Positions 17,196-26,715 of a DNA stretch of 64,000 bases are shown here, in pieces. A program made the translations under genes and the position numbers. The stretch lies in contig NZ_CP023777.1 of assembly GCF_002557795.1 (NCBI RefSeq), positions 2,799,001 through 2,863,000 of the forward strand, written 5' to 3'. The notes under the pieces are model-generated. The model made no database searches. It was not told where the DNA came from and worked only from the letters and a program-made list of their open reading frames with translations. The DNA comes from Chitinophaga caeni (lineage in GTDB: Bacteria > Bacteroidota > Bacteroidia > Chitinophagales > Chitinophagaceae). How positions within the stretch are numbered: the stretch's first letter is position 1; the number at the start of each line of letters is the position of its first letter.

Positions 17196-18254
17196 TTACT
17201 CCTTATCTTTTACTGTTACCACGGCATTCATTCCCGCCCTTAAATATTGTTGTAGGCTATCTTGTCCTGCCAGCTCAATCCTGACGGGGATCCGTTGTTC
17301 GATTTTTACGAAATTACCGGTAGCATTGTCGGGTGGTAATAACGAAAACATAGCGCCGCTCGCCGGTGATAAACTGCCGATCTTCCCTTGGAATACATGG
17401 GATCCGAAAGCATCCACCTTGATTTTAACGGCTTGTCCCTCGTGTAAATGTTGAATTTGTGTTTCTTTGAAATTGGCGGTGATCCATTTTTCGTCACTTA
17501 CCATCGCAACCAAGGTTTGTCCTTCACGCAGCAGTTGGCCGGGTTGAATGGTACGTTTACCCACGTAACCATCGAAAGGAGCGGTGATCACCGTATAAGA
17601 AAGGTAGAGTGCGGCATTGTTTTTGGCTGCTTCCCGCGCTTTGACCAAGGCGGTTGCCGTGGGAATGCGCGAGGCGGCTTCGTTGCTGCCGATTTCCGTG
17701 CTGGTAATACTGTTTTCAATTTCCTTTAAATGCGCTTGCGCCGATACGTATGCTGTTTTAGCTTGTTCGAATTGTTGCTCCGTTACAGCTTCGTCCTTCA
17801 ATAAATTTTGAAAACGTTTATAATCTTGCCCGGCTTTCCAGGCTTGTGCTTCGGCTGCTTCCAATTGTGCTTTTCGCACGGGGATGTTACTGGCTGAAGC
17901 GGCAGCGCCTTCCTGCAATACGTGGATGTTCATCTTGGCATTTTCAAGGTCGGCCTCCGCCATGGCTAGTTTTGCTTTATATTCTCGGTCGTCGATAATA
18001 ACCAGTGTATCGCCGGCGTGAACAAACTGGTGTTCCCGGAACTTTATTTCCTTGATATAACCATTTACCCTACTGGCAACCGGTGTGATATATTGATCTA
18101 CCTGTGCATCATTTGTTTGTTCATGGTTACGGTAATAGATATAAAACCATATACCTGTTACTAAACCGGCAAGCACTATAATACTTGCTAGGATCACAGC
18201 AATAGCGTTCGTGATCTTTGCAAGTAAATTTTTCGATGTTTTTATATTGTTCAT
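17196..18254 (-). CDS. HlyD/EmrA-type membrane-fusion protein
   Basis: 352 residues. A short cytoplasmic stretch and one N-terminal transmembrane helix (IAVILASIIVLAGLVTGIWFYIYY) are followed by the lipoyl/barrel half-motif (TPVASRVNGYIKEIKFREHQFVHAGDTLVIID), a coiled-coil hairpin of about 110 residues, the second lipoyl half (VITAPFDGYVGKRTIQPGQLLREGQTLVAMV) and a beta-barrel domain. It is the periplasmic adaptor that links the inner-membrane MFS pump to the TolC-like channel encoded on either side. Confidence 0.9.
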   Translation of the reverse strand: MNNIKTSKNLLAKITNAIAVILASIIVLAGLVTGIWFYIYYRNHEQTNDAQVDQYITPVASRVNGYIKEIKFREHQFVHAGDTLVIIDDREYKAKLAMAEADLENAKMNIHVLQEGAAASASNIPVRKAQLEAAEAQAWKAGQDYKRFQNLLKDEAVTEQQFEQAKTAYVSAQAHLKEIENSITSTEIGSNEAASRIPTATALVKAREAAKNNAALYLSYTVITAPFDGYVGKRTIQPGQLLREGQTLVAMVSDEKWITANFKETQIQHLHEGQAVKIKVDAFGSHVFQGKIGSLSPASGAMFSLLPPDNATGNFVKIEQRIPVRIELAGQDSLQQYLRAGMNAVVTVKDKE

Positions 18255-18282
18255 AATATTAATAGCTCAATTGTAGTATGAT

Positions 18283-19614
18283 TTAAAGAGAACCGGTGAT
18301 GTATTGCAATTCATACCATTTTTTCTGCGTTTCGATCCTGGTGGATGAAGCATTGAATTGCGCGGCGAGTAATTCGTTATCCGCATCGATCATATCGGTA
18401 ATTAAAGCCAGTTGGTTCAAATATTTTTGTTTTACGATCCTGTAATTTTCTGTCGCCTGCCGGATAGCATGCTCCGTGATATCAATCTTGTCAATATATT
18501 CATTGTACTTGGTGACCGCCGTATGGACTTGTTGCGAAACTTGTTCCTTGGCAATTTCTATCCGTAAATCCTGCAAGCTGAGTTCTTGCGCTGCCATTTT
18601 TACTTTTTTCTTATTGGTAAATAATTTTGTAATGCTAAAGTTGATATCAACCCCGGCCATACCAAGATGGTACCAGTTCGGATCGGGTGGGAAGAAGTAA
18701 TAATTAGGGTAATTTAACCCGTATGAACCAACGAGATCAACGGTGGGTAATATATTACCTTTAATGATCTTCCTTTCTGTTTCCAGGATACTTTTTTCCT
18801 GTTTCAATATTTTGATATCATCTTGTTGCCCGTATGATAACTGCAAATTTTTATTAACGGATGCCCTGCTAAAAGCTGCTTTCACCAAGCCCGGCGTATC
18901 AATAGTAACGGCTGTATTTTCATCCAGCTCCAGCCAAAGTTGCAATTGGTGTAAACTGATTTCAATATCATTTTTTACCGATAGTAAATTCATCTGCTGC
19001 TCAGACAATTGAAGTTGTGCCCTCAATATTTCATTCTTCGTAACCAGGCCGTTGTTCTTCAATGATTTAACCTGTTCCAACCGGGTTTGTTCTTCCTTGA
19101 TATGTTCTTCTACCAAGCGTTGCATTTCCATGAGTTTATAAATGTCCAAGTATAGTTCATGGATTTGTAGGCGTACTTGTCTTTCTGTTTGCGCTGTTTT
19201 CAGAACGGATAAATCCACTTCTTGGGCGCCTTTCTTGATCATCTGTTGAATTTTGCCACCCTTGTAAATGGGAAGTTTGGCTTCCATCGTAAAATCAACT
19301 TTATCATGGATCGTTTTATAGGTTACCGGGTCTTTTAAACCCCGGTCGTATTGAACCAGGTTGCCCAGGCGCATGTAGTTGCCATGGAATCCGACCTCCG
19401 GTACTTTTTCATCCGCAAGCTGCCCCGCCTTTGTTTTAGCGATGCCGGTTTGCAACCGGGCATTACGGATATGTTTGTTAATATCCATGCTTAATGAAAT
19501 GGCTTCCTGCACGGAAATATGTTTTACAGGCGCTTGTGCTTTTACAGTAGAATGTATGATGCACAACGCGAACAAGTAAATGATTTTGTTAATATAAAAT
19601 ATGCTTTTGCCCAT
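18283..19614 (-). CDS. TolC-family outer-membrane efflux protein
   Basis: 443 residues with a signal peptide (FALCIIHSTVKAQ). Two homologous halves with long heptad-rich helices can be seen (GIAKTKAGQLADE; KKVKMAAQELSLQDLRIEIAKEQVSQQVH), with VGSYGLNYPNYYFFPP and DINFSITKLF in the barrel strands, as in TolC trimers. It is the first gene of the efflux operon (28 bases before the adaptor gene), an order often seen in Bacteroidota pumps. The 240-base interval upstream separates it from a divergent AraC regulator that probably controls it. Confidence 0.9.
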   Translation of the reverse strand: MGKSIFYINKIIYLFALCIIHSTVKAQAPVKHISVQEAISLSMDINKHIRNARLQTGIAKTKAGQLADEKVPEVGFHGNYMRLGNLVQYDRGLKDPVTYKTIHDKVDFTMEAKLPIYKGGKIQQMIKKGAQEVDLSVLKTAQTERQVRLQIHELYLDIYKLMEMQRLVEEHIKEEQTRLEQVKSLKNNGLVTKNEILRAQLQLSEQQMNLLSVKNDIEISLHQLQLWLELDENTAVTIDTPGLVKAAFSRASVNKNLQLSYGQQDDIKILKQEKSILETERKIIKGNILPTVDLVGSYGLNYPNYYFFPPDPNWYHLGMAGVDINFSITKLFTNKKKVKMAAQELSLQDLRIEIAKEQVSQQVHTAVTKYNEYIDKIDITEHAIRQATENYRIVKQKYLNQLALITDMIDADNELLAAQFNASSTRIETQKKWYELQYITGSL

Positions 19615-19854
19615 GTTTACTATTCCTCCTTATTGTACCCCGGCTTTTCCCAACATGACAATACAAGTTCATATCCATGAATCGATACATGAATGATGAA
19701 AAAAGATGTAATATGTTAGCGTATTAAGTTGAGATCAGTGAAATTTGGGATGGGTTGTCATCCTTTTGGGGACCCTTGAATTTCTAATGCAAAATTACGG
19801 AATGTTGGAAAGGTATAATTATTTAAATTTGACAATCATTTATTCATTTCTGCC

Positions 19855-20688
19855 ATGTTGAGAGCGCCCGATTATTTGTTGGAAGTTGACATGAATCCTA
19901 CCGATGTTTATTGCAGCCACAGCCGCATGCAGGAAATTCATTTACCTACCCATAAGCATCTGAAAGGCCAATTTTTGTATACTGAAGGAGGAATCGTTCA
20001 CCTGGAAACGGAAGCGAAGACCTATTTTATCCCCGCCCGGCATTTTATGTGGATTCCGCCGGGATTAAACCATAGCATTACGGCAAATAAATCTACGGTC
20101 ATGCTACGGAATCTTTATTATCCTGTTAGTAAACAAGACCAGGAATTTTACCGTAATATCGGCATTTATCCTGCGAGCGACCTGTTGCTGGAAATGCTTA
20201 CATATACGAAGCCTTGGAGCGGGCGGCATATTGATAGAAGTGATCCCCGCGATTTTACTTTCATCATGGCTATCAAGGCCATCTTGCCCGATATTAGCAA
20301 ATACAGTGTACCTTTAGCCTTGCCTTACCCTAAGGATGAACGCTTGTTGGAAGTGATTCGCTATATGTACCGGCATATCGATGACCCTTTGCAATTACCT
20401 GCCCTGGCGAAGCAATTCGGGTTTAGCGAGCGTTCGTTATCGCGGCTCTTCCAGCAGGATGTCGGGATGTCTTTCTTACAATTTTTTAAAATTCAAAGGT
20501 TGTTGAGGGCCTTGGAATTGCTTTTAGATGGGAAATATGCCATCAGCGAGATTGCCATGATGGTCGGATATTCAAGTTTGCCTACTTTTAGTAATACATT
20601 TAACAGCATCCTGGGTGTCAGGCCCACTGAATATGTAAAATTGAGGGGAGTACGTAATAATAAAGACGGTACACCGAAAGCTCGCTAA
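19855..20688 (+). CDS. AraC-family transcriptional regulator
   Basis: 277 residues. The N-terminal part is a cupin-like sensor (HLPTHKHLKGQFLYTEGGIVHLET, FMWIPPGLNHSIT) and the last 100 residues hold two helix-turn-helix motifs (LPALAKQFGFSERSLSRLFQQDVGMSF and AISEIAMMVGYSSLPTFSNTFNSILGVRPTEY). It is transcribed divergently from the tolC-hlyD-MFS operon, which is the usual arrangement of a local regulator, so it probably controls that pump and itself. The ligand is unknown. The mazG gene follows 24 bases later in the same direction. Confidence 0.9.
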   Translation: MLRAPDYLLEVDMNPTDVYCSHSRMQEIHLPTHKHLKGQFLYTEGGIVHLETEAKTYFIPARHFMWIPPGLNHSITANKSTVMLRNLYYPVSKQDQEFYRNIGIYPASDLLLEMLTYTKPWSGRHIDRSDPRDFTFIMAIKAILPDISKYSVPLALPYPKDERLLEVIRYMYRHIDDPLQLPALAKQFGFSERSLSRLFQQDVGMSFLQFFKIQRLLRALELLLDGKYAISEIAMMVGYSSLPTFSNTFNSILGVRPTEYVKLRGVRNNKDGTPKAR

Positions 20689-20712
20689 TTTTATTTTAAC
20701 TTGCTGATCGAT

Positions 20713-21507
20713 ATGAAAACAGAAAACAAAGCATTGGGATACTCGTTCGAAAGATTATTGACAATTATGGAAGATCTCAGGGAGAAATGTCCATGGGATC
20801 GTAAGCAGACGATACAGTCACTCCGGCAATTGACAATTGAGGAGCTATACGAATTGGTAGATGGGATAACGGTAGAGGATTGGCCGGGGATCAAGGAAGA
20901 GTTGGGGGACATCCTGTTACATATCGTTTTTTATGCCAAGATAGCTTCCGAACAATCACAATTTAATATAGATGATGTAATAAATGCCGTTTGTGATAAA
21001 CTGGTGGCCCGCCACCCCCATATTTACGGTGATGTGAAATTGGAAGATGCGGAACAGGTAAAACAGAATTGGGAAAAGCTGAAACTGAAGGAAGGAAAGA
21101 AAAGTGTCCTTTCCGGCGTACCGAAATCATTGCCGGCGCTAGTGAAGGCAATGCGCTTGCAAGAAAAGGCCAAGCAGGTCGGCTTTGAATGGGAACATAC
21201 GCACCAGGTTTGGGATAAAGTGCAGGAAGAACTGGCGGAGCTCCAATCCGCGGTTGCCCAAGGGGACCAGGATGCCATGGAAGATGAGTTTGGGGATGTA
21301 ATGTTTGCATTGGTGAATTATTCCCGCTTTCTAGGGGTAGATGCCGAGAACGCATTGGAAAGAACCAATAAAAAATTCATTTCCCGCTTTCAAAAGATTG
21401 AAGATATGGCAAGGGAAAAGGGACTCAGCCTGTCTTCCCTTGATCTCGCCGCTATGGACGAACTTTGGAACGAGGTAAAGCGCCGTGAAAAGGCGGGCGA
21501 AAAATAG
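20713..21507 (+). CDS. mazG: Nucleoside triphosphate pyrophosphohydrolase MazG
   Basis: 264 residues from the ATG at 20713; a TTG 12 bases upstream is in frame but unnecessary. MazG hydrolyses (d)NTPs to monophosphates and pyrophosphate in the cytoplasm. Two MazG domains are visible: the first with KCPWDRKQT (25-33), EELYE (43-47) and EELGD (62-66), the second with EELAEL and EDEFGDVMFALVNYSRF. The acidic residues are the magnesium ligands. Between them is the linker GVPKSLPALVKAMRLQEKAKQVGFEW typical of the enzyme. Confidence 0.95.
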   Translation: MKTENKALGYSFERLLTIMEDLREKCPWDRKQTIQSLRQLTIEELYELVDGITVEDWPGIKEELGDILLHIVFYAKIASEQSQFNIDDVINAVCDKLVARHPHIYGDVKLEDAEQVKQNWEKLKLKEGKKSVLSGVPKSLPALVKAMRLQEKAKQVGFEWEHTHQVWDKVQEELAELQSAVAQGDQDAMEDEFGDVMFALVNYSRFLGVDAENALERTNKKFISRFQKIEDMAREKGLSLSSLDLAAMDELWNEVKRREKAGEK

Positions 21508-21768
21508 GCATATTCTTTGTGCCCTAGCGAGATACCCTTTTCATGATCCCTGTAAAATTTTCAAACACTGATAGAAATCAAGGAAATACGGCTTTTTATT
21601 TTTAGAAATGGCTACCTGCTGATTATCGCGGCATGGTTATTCACCATCGCGTTCGGGTTTAATAACTATTGGACGTATTACTCTTCGCCGCAGGGAGTTA
21701 AAAGAAGCATTGAAAAAGGAATCCAGGAGCAGGAAACCAAGTTCCAGGAGATAGCTTCAGATACCATC

Positions 21769-24700
21769 TTGATGCAACAGCTATTGCAAAGGAAATATTC
21801 TGAAAGCGAATTAAAATCATTATACCAGCGGGATATTTATGTATATACTTACGATGTTAGCGAGGAAGGTAACCGCTTAACTTTCTGGAGTACCAACAGT
21901 ATCGTTCCCGATGATTGGGCCAAGAGGCCAAAAGTTGGTACCTATTTTAAAAAGCTCAACAATGGTTTTTACGTAGAGCTATCCAAGCAGATTGGACATG
22001 AAGATGGGCATACGCAATTTTTAGTGGGTTTGATCCCGGTAAAGTTTGAATATTCTATTAACAATAATTATTTAGCGAATACTTTTTATAAGAAGCCGGC
22101 TATCAGCGATTCTTATTCTATCCATGACGGCCCGCCGGGCATGCCGGTTTATAGTAAAAACAATGATGTATTATTTTACCTATACTATAATCCCACCACG
22201 CTATATAATACCCCCAGCTTAGCAAGTATTATCTTGATTTCGTTGGGCTGTATCTGCATCCTGGTGTTTATCAACCTCGTGGGAAGTTTCTTAGCTAAGC
22301 GTTTTAATCCTTTATGGGGCTTCTTGCTATTGCTGGTAGTCGTCATCAGCTTCAGGGTAATTACCTATTTATACCCTTTCCCGTTCGATTGGAGGGCGCT
22401 AAATTTGTTCTCGCCTACGATCTATGCCCGCGATGATGTTTTTAGATCACTGGGGGACCTATTATTAAATGTGTTGCTTGTAACCTGGCTCGTGCTCTTC
22501 TTCAGGCAGCATGTCCGAACGATTAAACCGCCTGTATTGAAGAAGAAATGGCAATTGTGGTCGGTAATCGTATTGTCGGGATTCATGATGTACGTGGTAG
22601 GACAGTTTCTCTCTGACCTGATGCGTAGCTTGGTGATTGACTCCCGTATTTCTTTTGCAGTAACGGATTTTTTGAGCCTTACTGAATACAGCGTAATCGG
22701 TACGATTGTCGTAGGTTTTATTGCTATCAACTTCTTGTTTTTTTCCCAGATAGTAAACTATTTATTAAACCAATTAACAGATTTCCAATTCAGGAGTAAA
22801 TACCTTTTCCTAGCTATTACTGGCCTGTTGTGGTTGTTATTGAGAATAAAAGATCCAGAGTTCGGATACTCGGTTGCATTGATGATTTGGCTGTTAGGTT
22901 ACGTGGTGATGCTCGACCTGTTGACCCAGAAGTTCGAAAGCAGCCCGGCCTCCGTGCCATTCCTGTTTTGGATGCTGGTGATGACTATCACGACTTCCGC
23001 GGTATTGATTTATTACAATGGCCAAAAGGAGTTGACACAGCGCATGCGGATGGCAGATATTATCTCCCAGCAGAAGGATCCCTACCTCGAAACCTTATTG
23101 ATGGATGTCGGGGACAGGATGCAGCACGACGATTTTGTAATTGCATTCTTTTTAAATAAGTCGAGACGTTATAAAGAAGTATTGCGAACAGAACTGGATA
23201 AAAAATATTTTACCGGTTACCTGGCAAAATTTGATAGCAAACTGTATACATTCGATGAAAAAGGTAAAGCGGTATATAATAGCGATACAACGAGTTATAT
23301 TAATTTCCTTGAAGAGTTTCAGCCTACTTCCGATTTGATGGCGAAGCAGGCAGACAAAGATTTATATTACCACGAAAGAAGTTACGGTGATTACAGTTAT
23401 ATCGGCAGTAAAAAAGTTATCAATTCAGAAGATAGCTCGACACTGGGTTATATTATGTACATCGTCACGCCGGAAGTTGCCCAAAAGGAGAAACTTTATC
23501 CCGAATTGCTAATTGACGGTGAAACATTGGATAACGAGGTCGAATTGACTAGCAATTATTCTTATGCAGTTTATGACAAGGGGGATTTAGTTACCAATTA
23601 TAATGATTTCCAATTTCCGGTGAAGCTTTATGCAGCTGATATTCCTACAACAGATTACGCGGTGAAAGATATATCGGGGTATTCAAAACTATATTACAAG
23701 GCATCGAAGGACAAGCTCGTGATCATAGTAAAGAAGAACCGGGACTTCGTGGAGTTTATCACCTTATTTGCATACATGTTTTGCCTGTTCTTATTGATTA
23801 TCGCTATTTACAGCATCCTGGATTTACTGGTGAAAGCGAGGATGCGGATGGCCAATATCAAGGATATGTTGAACATCACGATACGCCGGAAAGTGCAGGG
23901 GACTATTATTTTCGTGGTGTTGTTTGCATTCATCGTACTTGGTGTTACTACAATCCTTTTTTACATCGATAGGTACCAGGTTGATAATAAGAAAATGTTG
24001 AGCAAGTCGCTACATGACATTTCTGTAGAGATAGAAAACATTTTTGCTACGCAAAGGATGTTTGATGCATTGGAAGGTATTTATGATCCGATCTTCCAAG
24101 CAAAGTTGTCAAATTCCATTACTAAGATTGCGGACGAACATAATGTAGATATCAACGTTTACGATACAGACGGGAAGCTACAACTCGGTACGCAGCCTTT
24201 AATTAACCAGAAAGGTTTGATCTCAACAAAGATTAACCCGATGGCATTTTACGAATTATCGGGATTGAATAAAATTCAATTTATACAGTCCGAGAAGATC
24301 GGTAAGATGCAATACCTATCCGGTTACATGCCACTGCGTGAACAAGGGGAAGTATTCGCTTATATCAATATCCCTTATTTTGCTACGCAGACAGAATTGA
24401 ATCAACAGATTTCCACTTTCCTCGTGGCATTAATAAATATTAACGCTTTTATATTCCTGATCGCGGGCATACTGGCAATATTGATCACCAATAGCATTAC
24501 CAAGTCGTTCTCATTGGTAGCAGAGAAATTGCGCGGTGTCAACCTGGATCAAGCAAATGATCAGATCGAATGGAACCGCAACGACGAGATTGGCGCCCTT
24601 GTAAAGGAGTATAACAAGATGGTTTTACAATTGGAAATCAGTGCCAACCAATTGGCTAAAAGTGAAAGGGAAGGAGCTTGGAGAGAAATGGCTCGGCAGG

Positions 24701-25356
24701 TGGCCCACGAAATAAAGAACCCTTTAACGCCGATGAAGCTGAGCATCCAGTACCTTCAACGGGCCATTGCCAATGATTCCCCTAATGTTAAGGATCTTTC
24801 TAAGAACGTTGCTAACACATTGGTAGAACAGATTGAACACTTGGCCAATATCGCGTCAGACTTCTCGGCGTTTGCCAAGATCAGCGAGGGAAATAACGAA
24901 GCGGTGCATTTAAACGAAATGCTCCGCTCCTTAACGGGCTTATACCAAAGTTTGCCGGAATGCAGCGTGCATTACCATGAACCGGCTAAGGATCTTTACG
25001 TTTGGGCCGATAAAACCCAGTTGAACCGTTTATTTACCAACCTGTTGCAGAACGCCATTCAAGCCATGGATGAAACGGTTGTTGGCCGAATCGATGTAGG
25101 AATACAGGAACTCGGCGGGGAACCTCCATATGTAACGGTAGCCATCCGCGATAATGGCCAGGGGATCCCGGAAGACGTTCGCCCTAAAATTTTTGAACCT
25201 AATTTCACGACGAAATCATCCGGTACGGGGCTCGGTTTGGCGATGTGTAAAAACATTGTTGAACATGCCCATGGGGAGATATGGTTCGTGACCGCTACCG
25301 GCCAAGGAACGACCTTTTACGTGAAATTGCCCTTGATGGAAGGTGTTCTAGCGTAG
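21769..25356 (+). CDS. NtrY-like membrane sensor histidine kinase, start uncertain
   Basis: At least 1195 residues. Numbered from the first usual start (TTG 21769), it has a set of N-terminal membrane helices, a second membrane region near 640-700, a periplasmic sensor, a HAMP-like segment after IFLIAGILAILITNSI, and a kinase core with phospho-acceptor His980 (VAHEIKNPLTPMKL), N-box (FTNLLQNAIQAMDE), DNGQGIPED and GTGLGLAMCKN. The frame is open from 21556 and codes upstream for RNGYLLIIAWLFTIAFGFNNYW, a good first membrane helix, yet no ATG, GTG or TTG occurs between 21556 and 21769. The true start may be an unusual codon such as CTG 21568 or lie across a frameshift. No response regulator is adjacent. 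The TAG stop is supplied by a palindrome. Confidence 0.88.
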   Translation: MMQQLLQRKYSESELKSLYQRDIYVYTYDVSEEGNRLTFWSTNSIVPDDWAKRPKVGTYFKKLNNGFYVELSKQIGHEDGHTQFLVGLIPVKFEYSINNNYLANTFYKKPAISDSYSIHDGPPGMPVYSKNNDVLFYLYYNPTTLYNTPSLASIILISLGCICILVFINLVGSFLAKRFNPLWGFLLLLVVVISFRVITYLYPFPFDWRALNLFSPTIYARDDVFRSLGDLLLNVLLVTWLVLFFRQHVRTIKPPVLKKKWQLWSVIVLSGFMMYVVGQFLSDLMRSLVIDSRISFAVTDFLSLTEYSVIGTIVVGFIAINFLFFSQIVNYLLNQLTDFQFRSKYLFLAITGLLWLLLRIKDPEFGYSVALMIWLLGYVVMLDLLTQKFESSPASVPFLFWMLVMTITTSAVLIYYNGQKELTQRMRMADIISQQKDPYLETLLMDVGDRMQHDDFVIAFFLNKSRRYKEVLRTELDKKYFTGYLAKFDSKLYTFDEKGKAVYNSDTTSYINFLEEFQPTSDLMAKQADKDLYYHERSYGDYSYIGSKKVINSEDSSTLGYIMYIVTPEVAQKEKLYPELLIDGETLDNEVELTSNYSYAVYDKGDLVTNYNDFQFPVKLYAADIPTTDYAVKDISGYSKLYYKASKDKLVIIVKKNRDFVEFITLFAYMFCLFLLIIAIYSILDLLVKARMRMANIKDMLNITIRRKVQGTIIFVVLFAFIVLGVTTILFYIDRYQVDNKKMLSKSLHDISVEIENIFATQRMFDALEGIYDPIFQAKLSNSITKIADEHNVDINVYDTDGKLQLGTQPLINQKGLISTKINPMAFYELSGLNKIQFIQSEKIGKMQYLSGYMPLREQGEVFAYINIPYFATQTELNQQISTFLVALININAFIFLIAGILAILITNSITKSFSLVAEKLRGVNLDQANDQIEWNRNDEIGALVKEYNKMVLQLEISANQLAKSEREGAWREMARQVAHEIKNPLTPMKLSIQYLQRAIANDSPNVKDLSKNVANTLVEQIEHLANIASDFSAFAKISEGNNEAVHLNEMLRSLTGLYQSLPECSVHYHEPAKDLYVWADKTQLNRLFTNLLQNAIQAMDETVVGRIDVGIQELGGEPPYVTVAIRDNGQGIPEDVRPKIFEPNFTTKSSGTGLGLAMCKNIVEHAHGEIWFVTATGQGTTFYVKLPLMEGVLA

Positions 25357-25380
25357 AGACAAGGCATGCCTCGTCTCTAC
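25353..25380 (+). repeat. GTAG-type palindrome (REP-like) overlapping the kinase stop
   Basis: A 28-base near-perfect palindrome begins GTAGAGAC and ends GTCTCTAC, centred on GGCATGCC, with one mismatched pair. The TAG of its first four bases is the stop codon of the histidine kinase. REP elements mobilised by RAYT transposases carry a GTRG tetranucleotide at the foot of a hairpin, which this resembles. A second, unrelated-sequence palindrome at 57807 has the same GTAG/stop arrangement. Confidence 0.6.
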
Positions 25381-25423
25381 ATTCGCGTCCTTCCTCCCCG
25401 TTCTAGCCTCCCTCAAATAAAAA

Positions 25424-25450
25424 AACGCTACCGGTTATACCGGCAGCGTT
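25424..25450 (-). terminator. Terminator of the plsX operon
   Basis: AACGCT-a-CCGGT pairs with ACCGG-c-AGCGTT around a three-base loop; on the minus strand it is followed by seven T residues. It lies about 45 bases after the plsX stop. Confidence 0.85.
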
Positions 25451-25493
25451 AAATATTTTCAAGGCAGATGGACAAAGTCATCCCCGGAAAAGG

Positions 25494-26444
25494 TTATTCA
25501 ACCTTAGTAGGAAAGCTTTCCTTTATTTTATCCAGCAATTTCGTTTCGATCATCTTTTCTGCCAGTACGATCATGTTCTTAAAAGCGGTAGCTTTAGAGA
25601 TGCCGTGACCGATGATAACAGGTTCGGATACACCGAGAACGGGAGTGCCACCGTAAGTCTCAAAATCAAAACGGGCGATGTATTCATCCTGGATATTCCT
25701 TCTCACGGAGAGGTCATAGAATGATTCGGCCATTTTTAGGATTACGTTCCCAGTAAAGCCTTCACAAACGACTACATCCGCTTTATCCGTAAATACATCC
25801 CTACCTTCGACGTTACCGATGAAATGGATTTGCTCGTTTTCTTTCAGCAGTGGGTAAGTCGCTTGCGCTAGCAAGTTTCCTTTACCTTCTTCTTCACCGA
25901 TATTCAATAATCCAACTTTGGGTTGTGGCACCCCGAGGATGTACTGCGAGTATAAAGAACCCAAAACAGCGAATTGAACGAGATTTTCCGGTTTACAATC
26001 GGCATTGATACCCGCATCTAATAAAGTATTAGCGGAGCCGTCTTCGCGGGGGAGGGGAGTAGAGATTGTAGGTCTTTGTATACCATCAATAGGTTTGATA
26101 GAATAGATAGCGCCTACCATCATAGCCCCCGTATTACCGGCGCTGATAAAGGCATCTATTTTCTTATGCTGTAAGAGATAGAAACCTATCGCGATAGAGG
26201 ATTGTTGTTTTTCCTTCAGCGCTTTGGTAGGATGTTCATTCATCCCGATTACTTGGGATGAATGAACGATCGAATATTTTGATTGGTCCAACTGGGCATC
26301 AGCGATAAGAGGTAACAAAGCTTGTTCGTCACCAATCAGCACCAGGTGCACATTTGTAGCAACGGTGTCTAAAAATAGTTTTACTCCTTTTACTGCTTCC
26401 AGGGGCGCAAAATCGCCACCCATCATATCTAGCCCGATTCTCAT
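25494..26444 (-). CDS. plsX: Phosphate acyltransferase PlsX
   Basis: 316 residues. PlsX converts acyl-ACP to acyl-phosphate, the first step of phosphatidic acid synthesis with PlsY, at the inner face of the membrane. The start MRIGLDMMGGDFAP and the motifs NEHPTKALKEKQQSSI, AFISAGNTGAMM, LLNIGEEEGKGN and VCEGFTGNVILKM are typical. It is the last gene of yceD-rpmF-plsX, a conserved order that links membrane lipid and ribosomal protein synthesis. Confidence 0.97.
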   Translation of the reverse strand: MRIGLDMMGGDFAPLEAVKGVKLFLDTVATNVHLVLIGDEQALLPLIADAQLDQSKYSIVHSSQVIGMNEHPTKALKEKQQSSIAIGFYLLQHKKIDAFISAGNTGAMMVGAIYSIKPIDGIQRPTISTPLPREDGSANTLLDAGINADCKPENLVQFAVLGSLYSQYILGVPQPKVGLLNIGEEEGKGNLLAQATYPLLKENEQIHFIGNVEGRDVFTDKADVVVCEGFTGNVILKMAESFYDLSVRRNIQDEYIARFDFETYGGTPVLGVSEPVIIGHGISKATAFKNMIVLAEKMIETKLLDKIKESFPTKVE

Positions 26445-26489
26445 GCAACTATGTATTTGTCTGTTAGCTCGGGTGTAAAAATAGTAAAA

Positions 26490-26684
26490 TTATTTAGTGT
26501 TGGCTTGTTTTTCCAATACAACTTTACCCTTGTAGAATAACTTGTTTTCTACCCAATGAGCACGGTGTCTCAAATGCACTTCGCCAGTAGCACTGTCTGT
26601 GCTTAATGTGTCAGCAACTGCCTTGTAATGCGTTCTTCTCTTAGCTGATCTTTGCTGAGAATGTCTGCGTTTAGGATTTGGCAT
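26490..26684 (-). CDS. rpmF: 50S ribosomal protein L32
   Basis: 64 residues starting MPNPKRRHSQQRSAKRRTH, the standard L32 N-terminus. The Cys pairs found in zinc-binding L32 versions are absent, so this is a zinc-independent form. It lies between yceD (31 bases upstream) and plsX (45 bases downstream). Confidence 0.97.
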   Translation of the reverse strand: MPNPKRRHSQQRSAKRRTHYKAVADTLSTDSATGEVHLRHRAHWVENKLFYKGKVVLEKQANTK

Positions 26685-26715
26685 TTTATTTAATTTTTAA
26701 TTGTCCGAATTAAAA

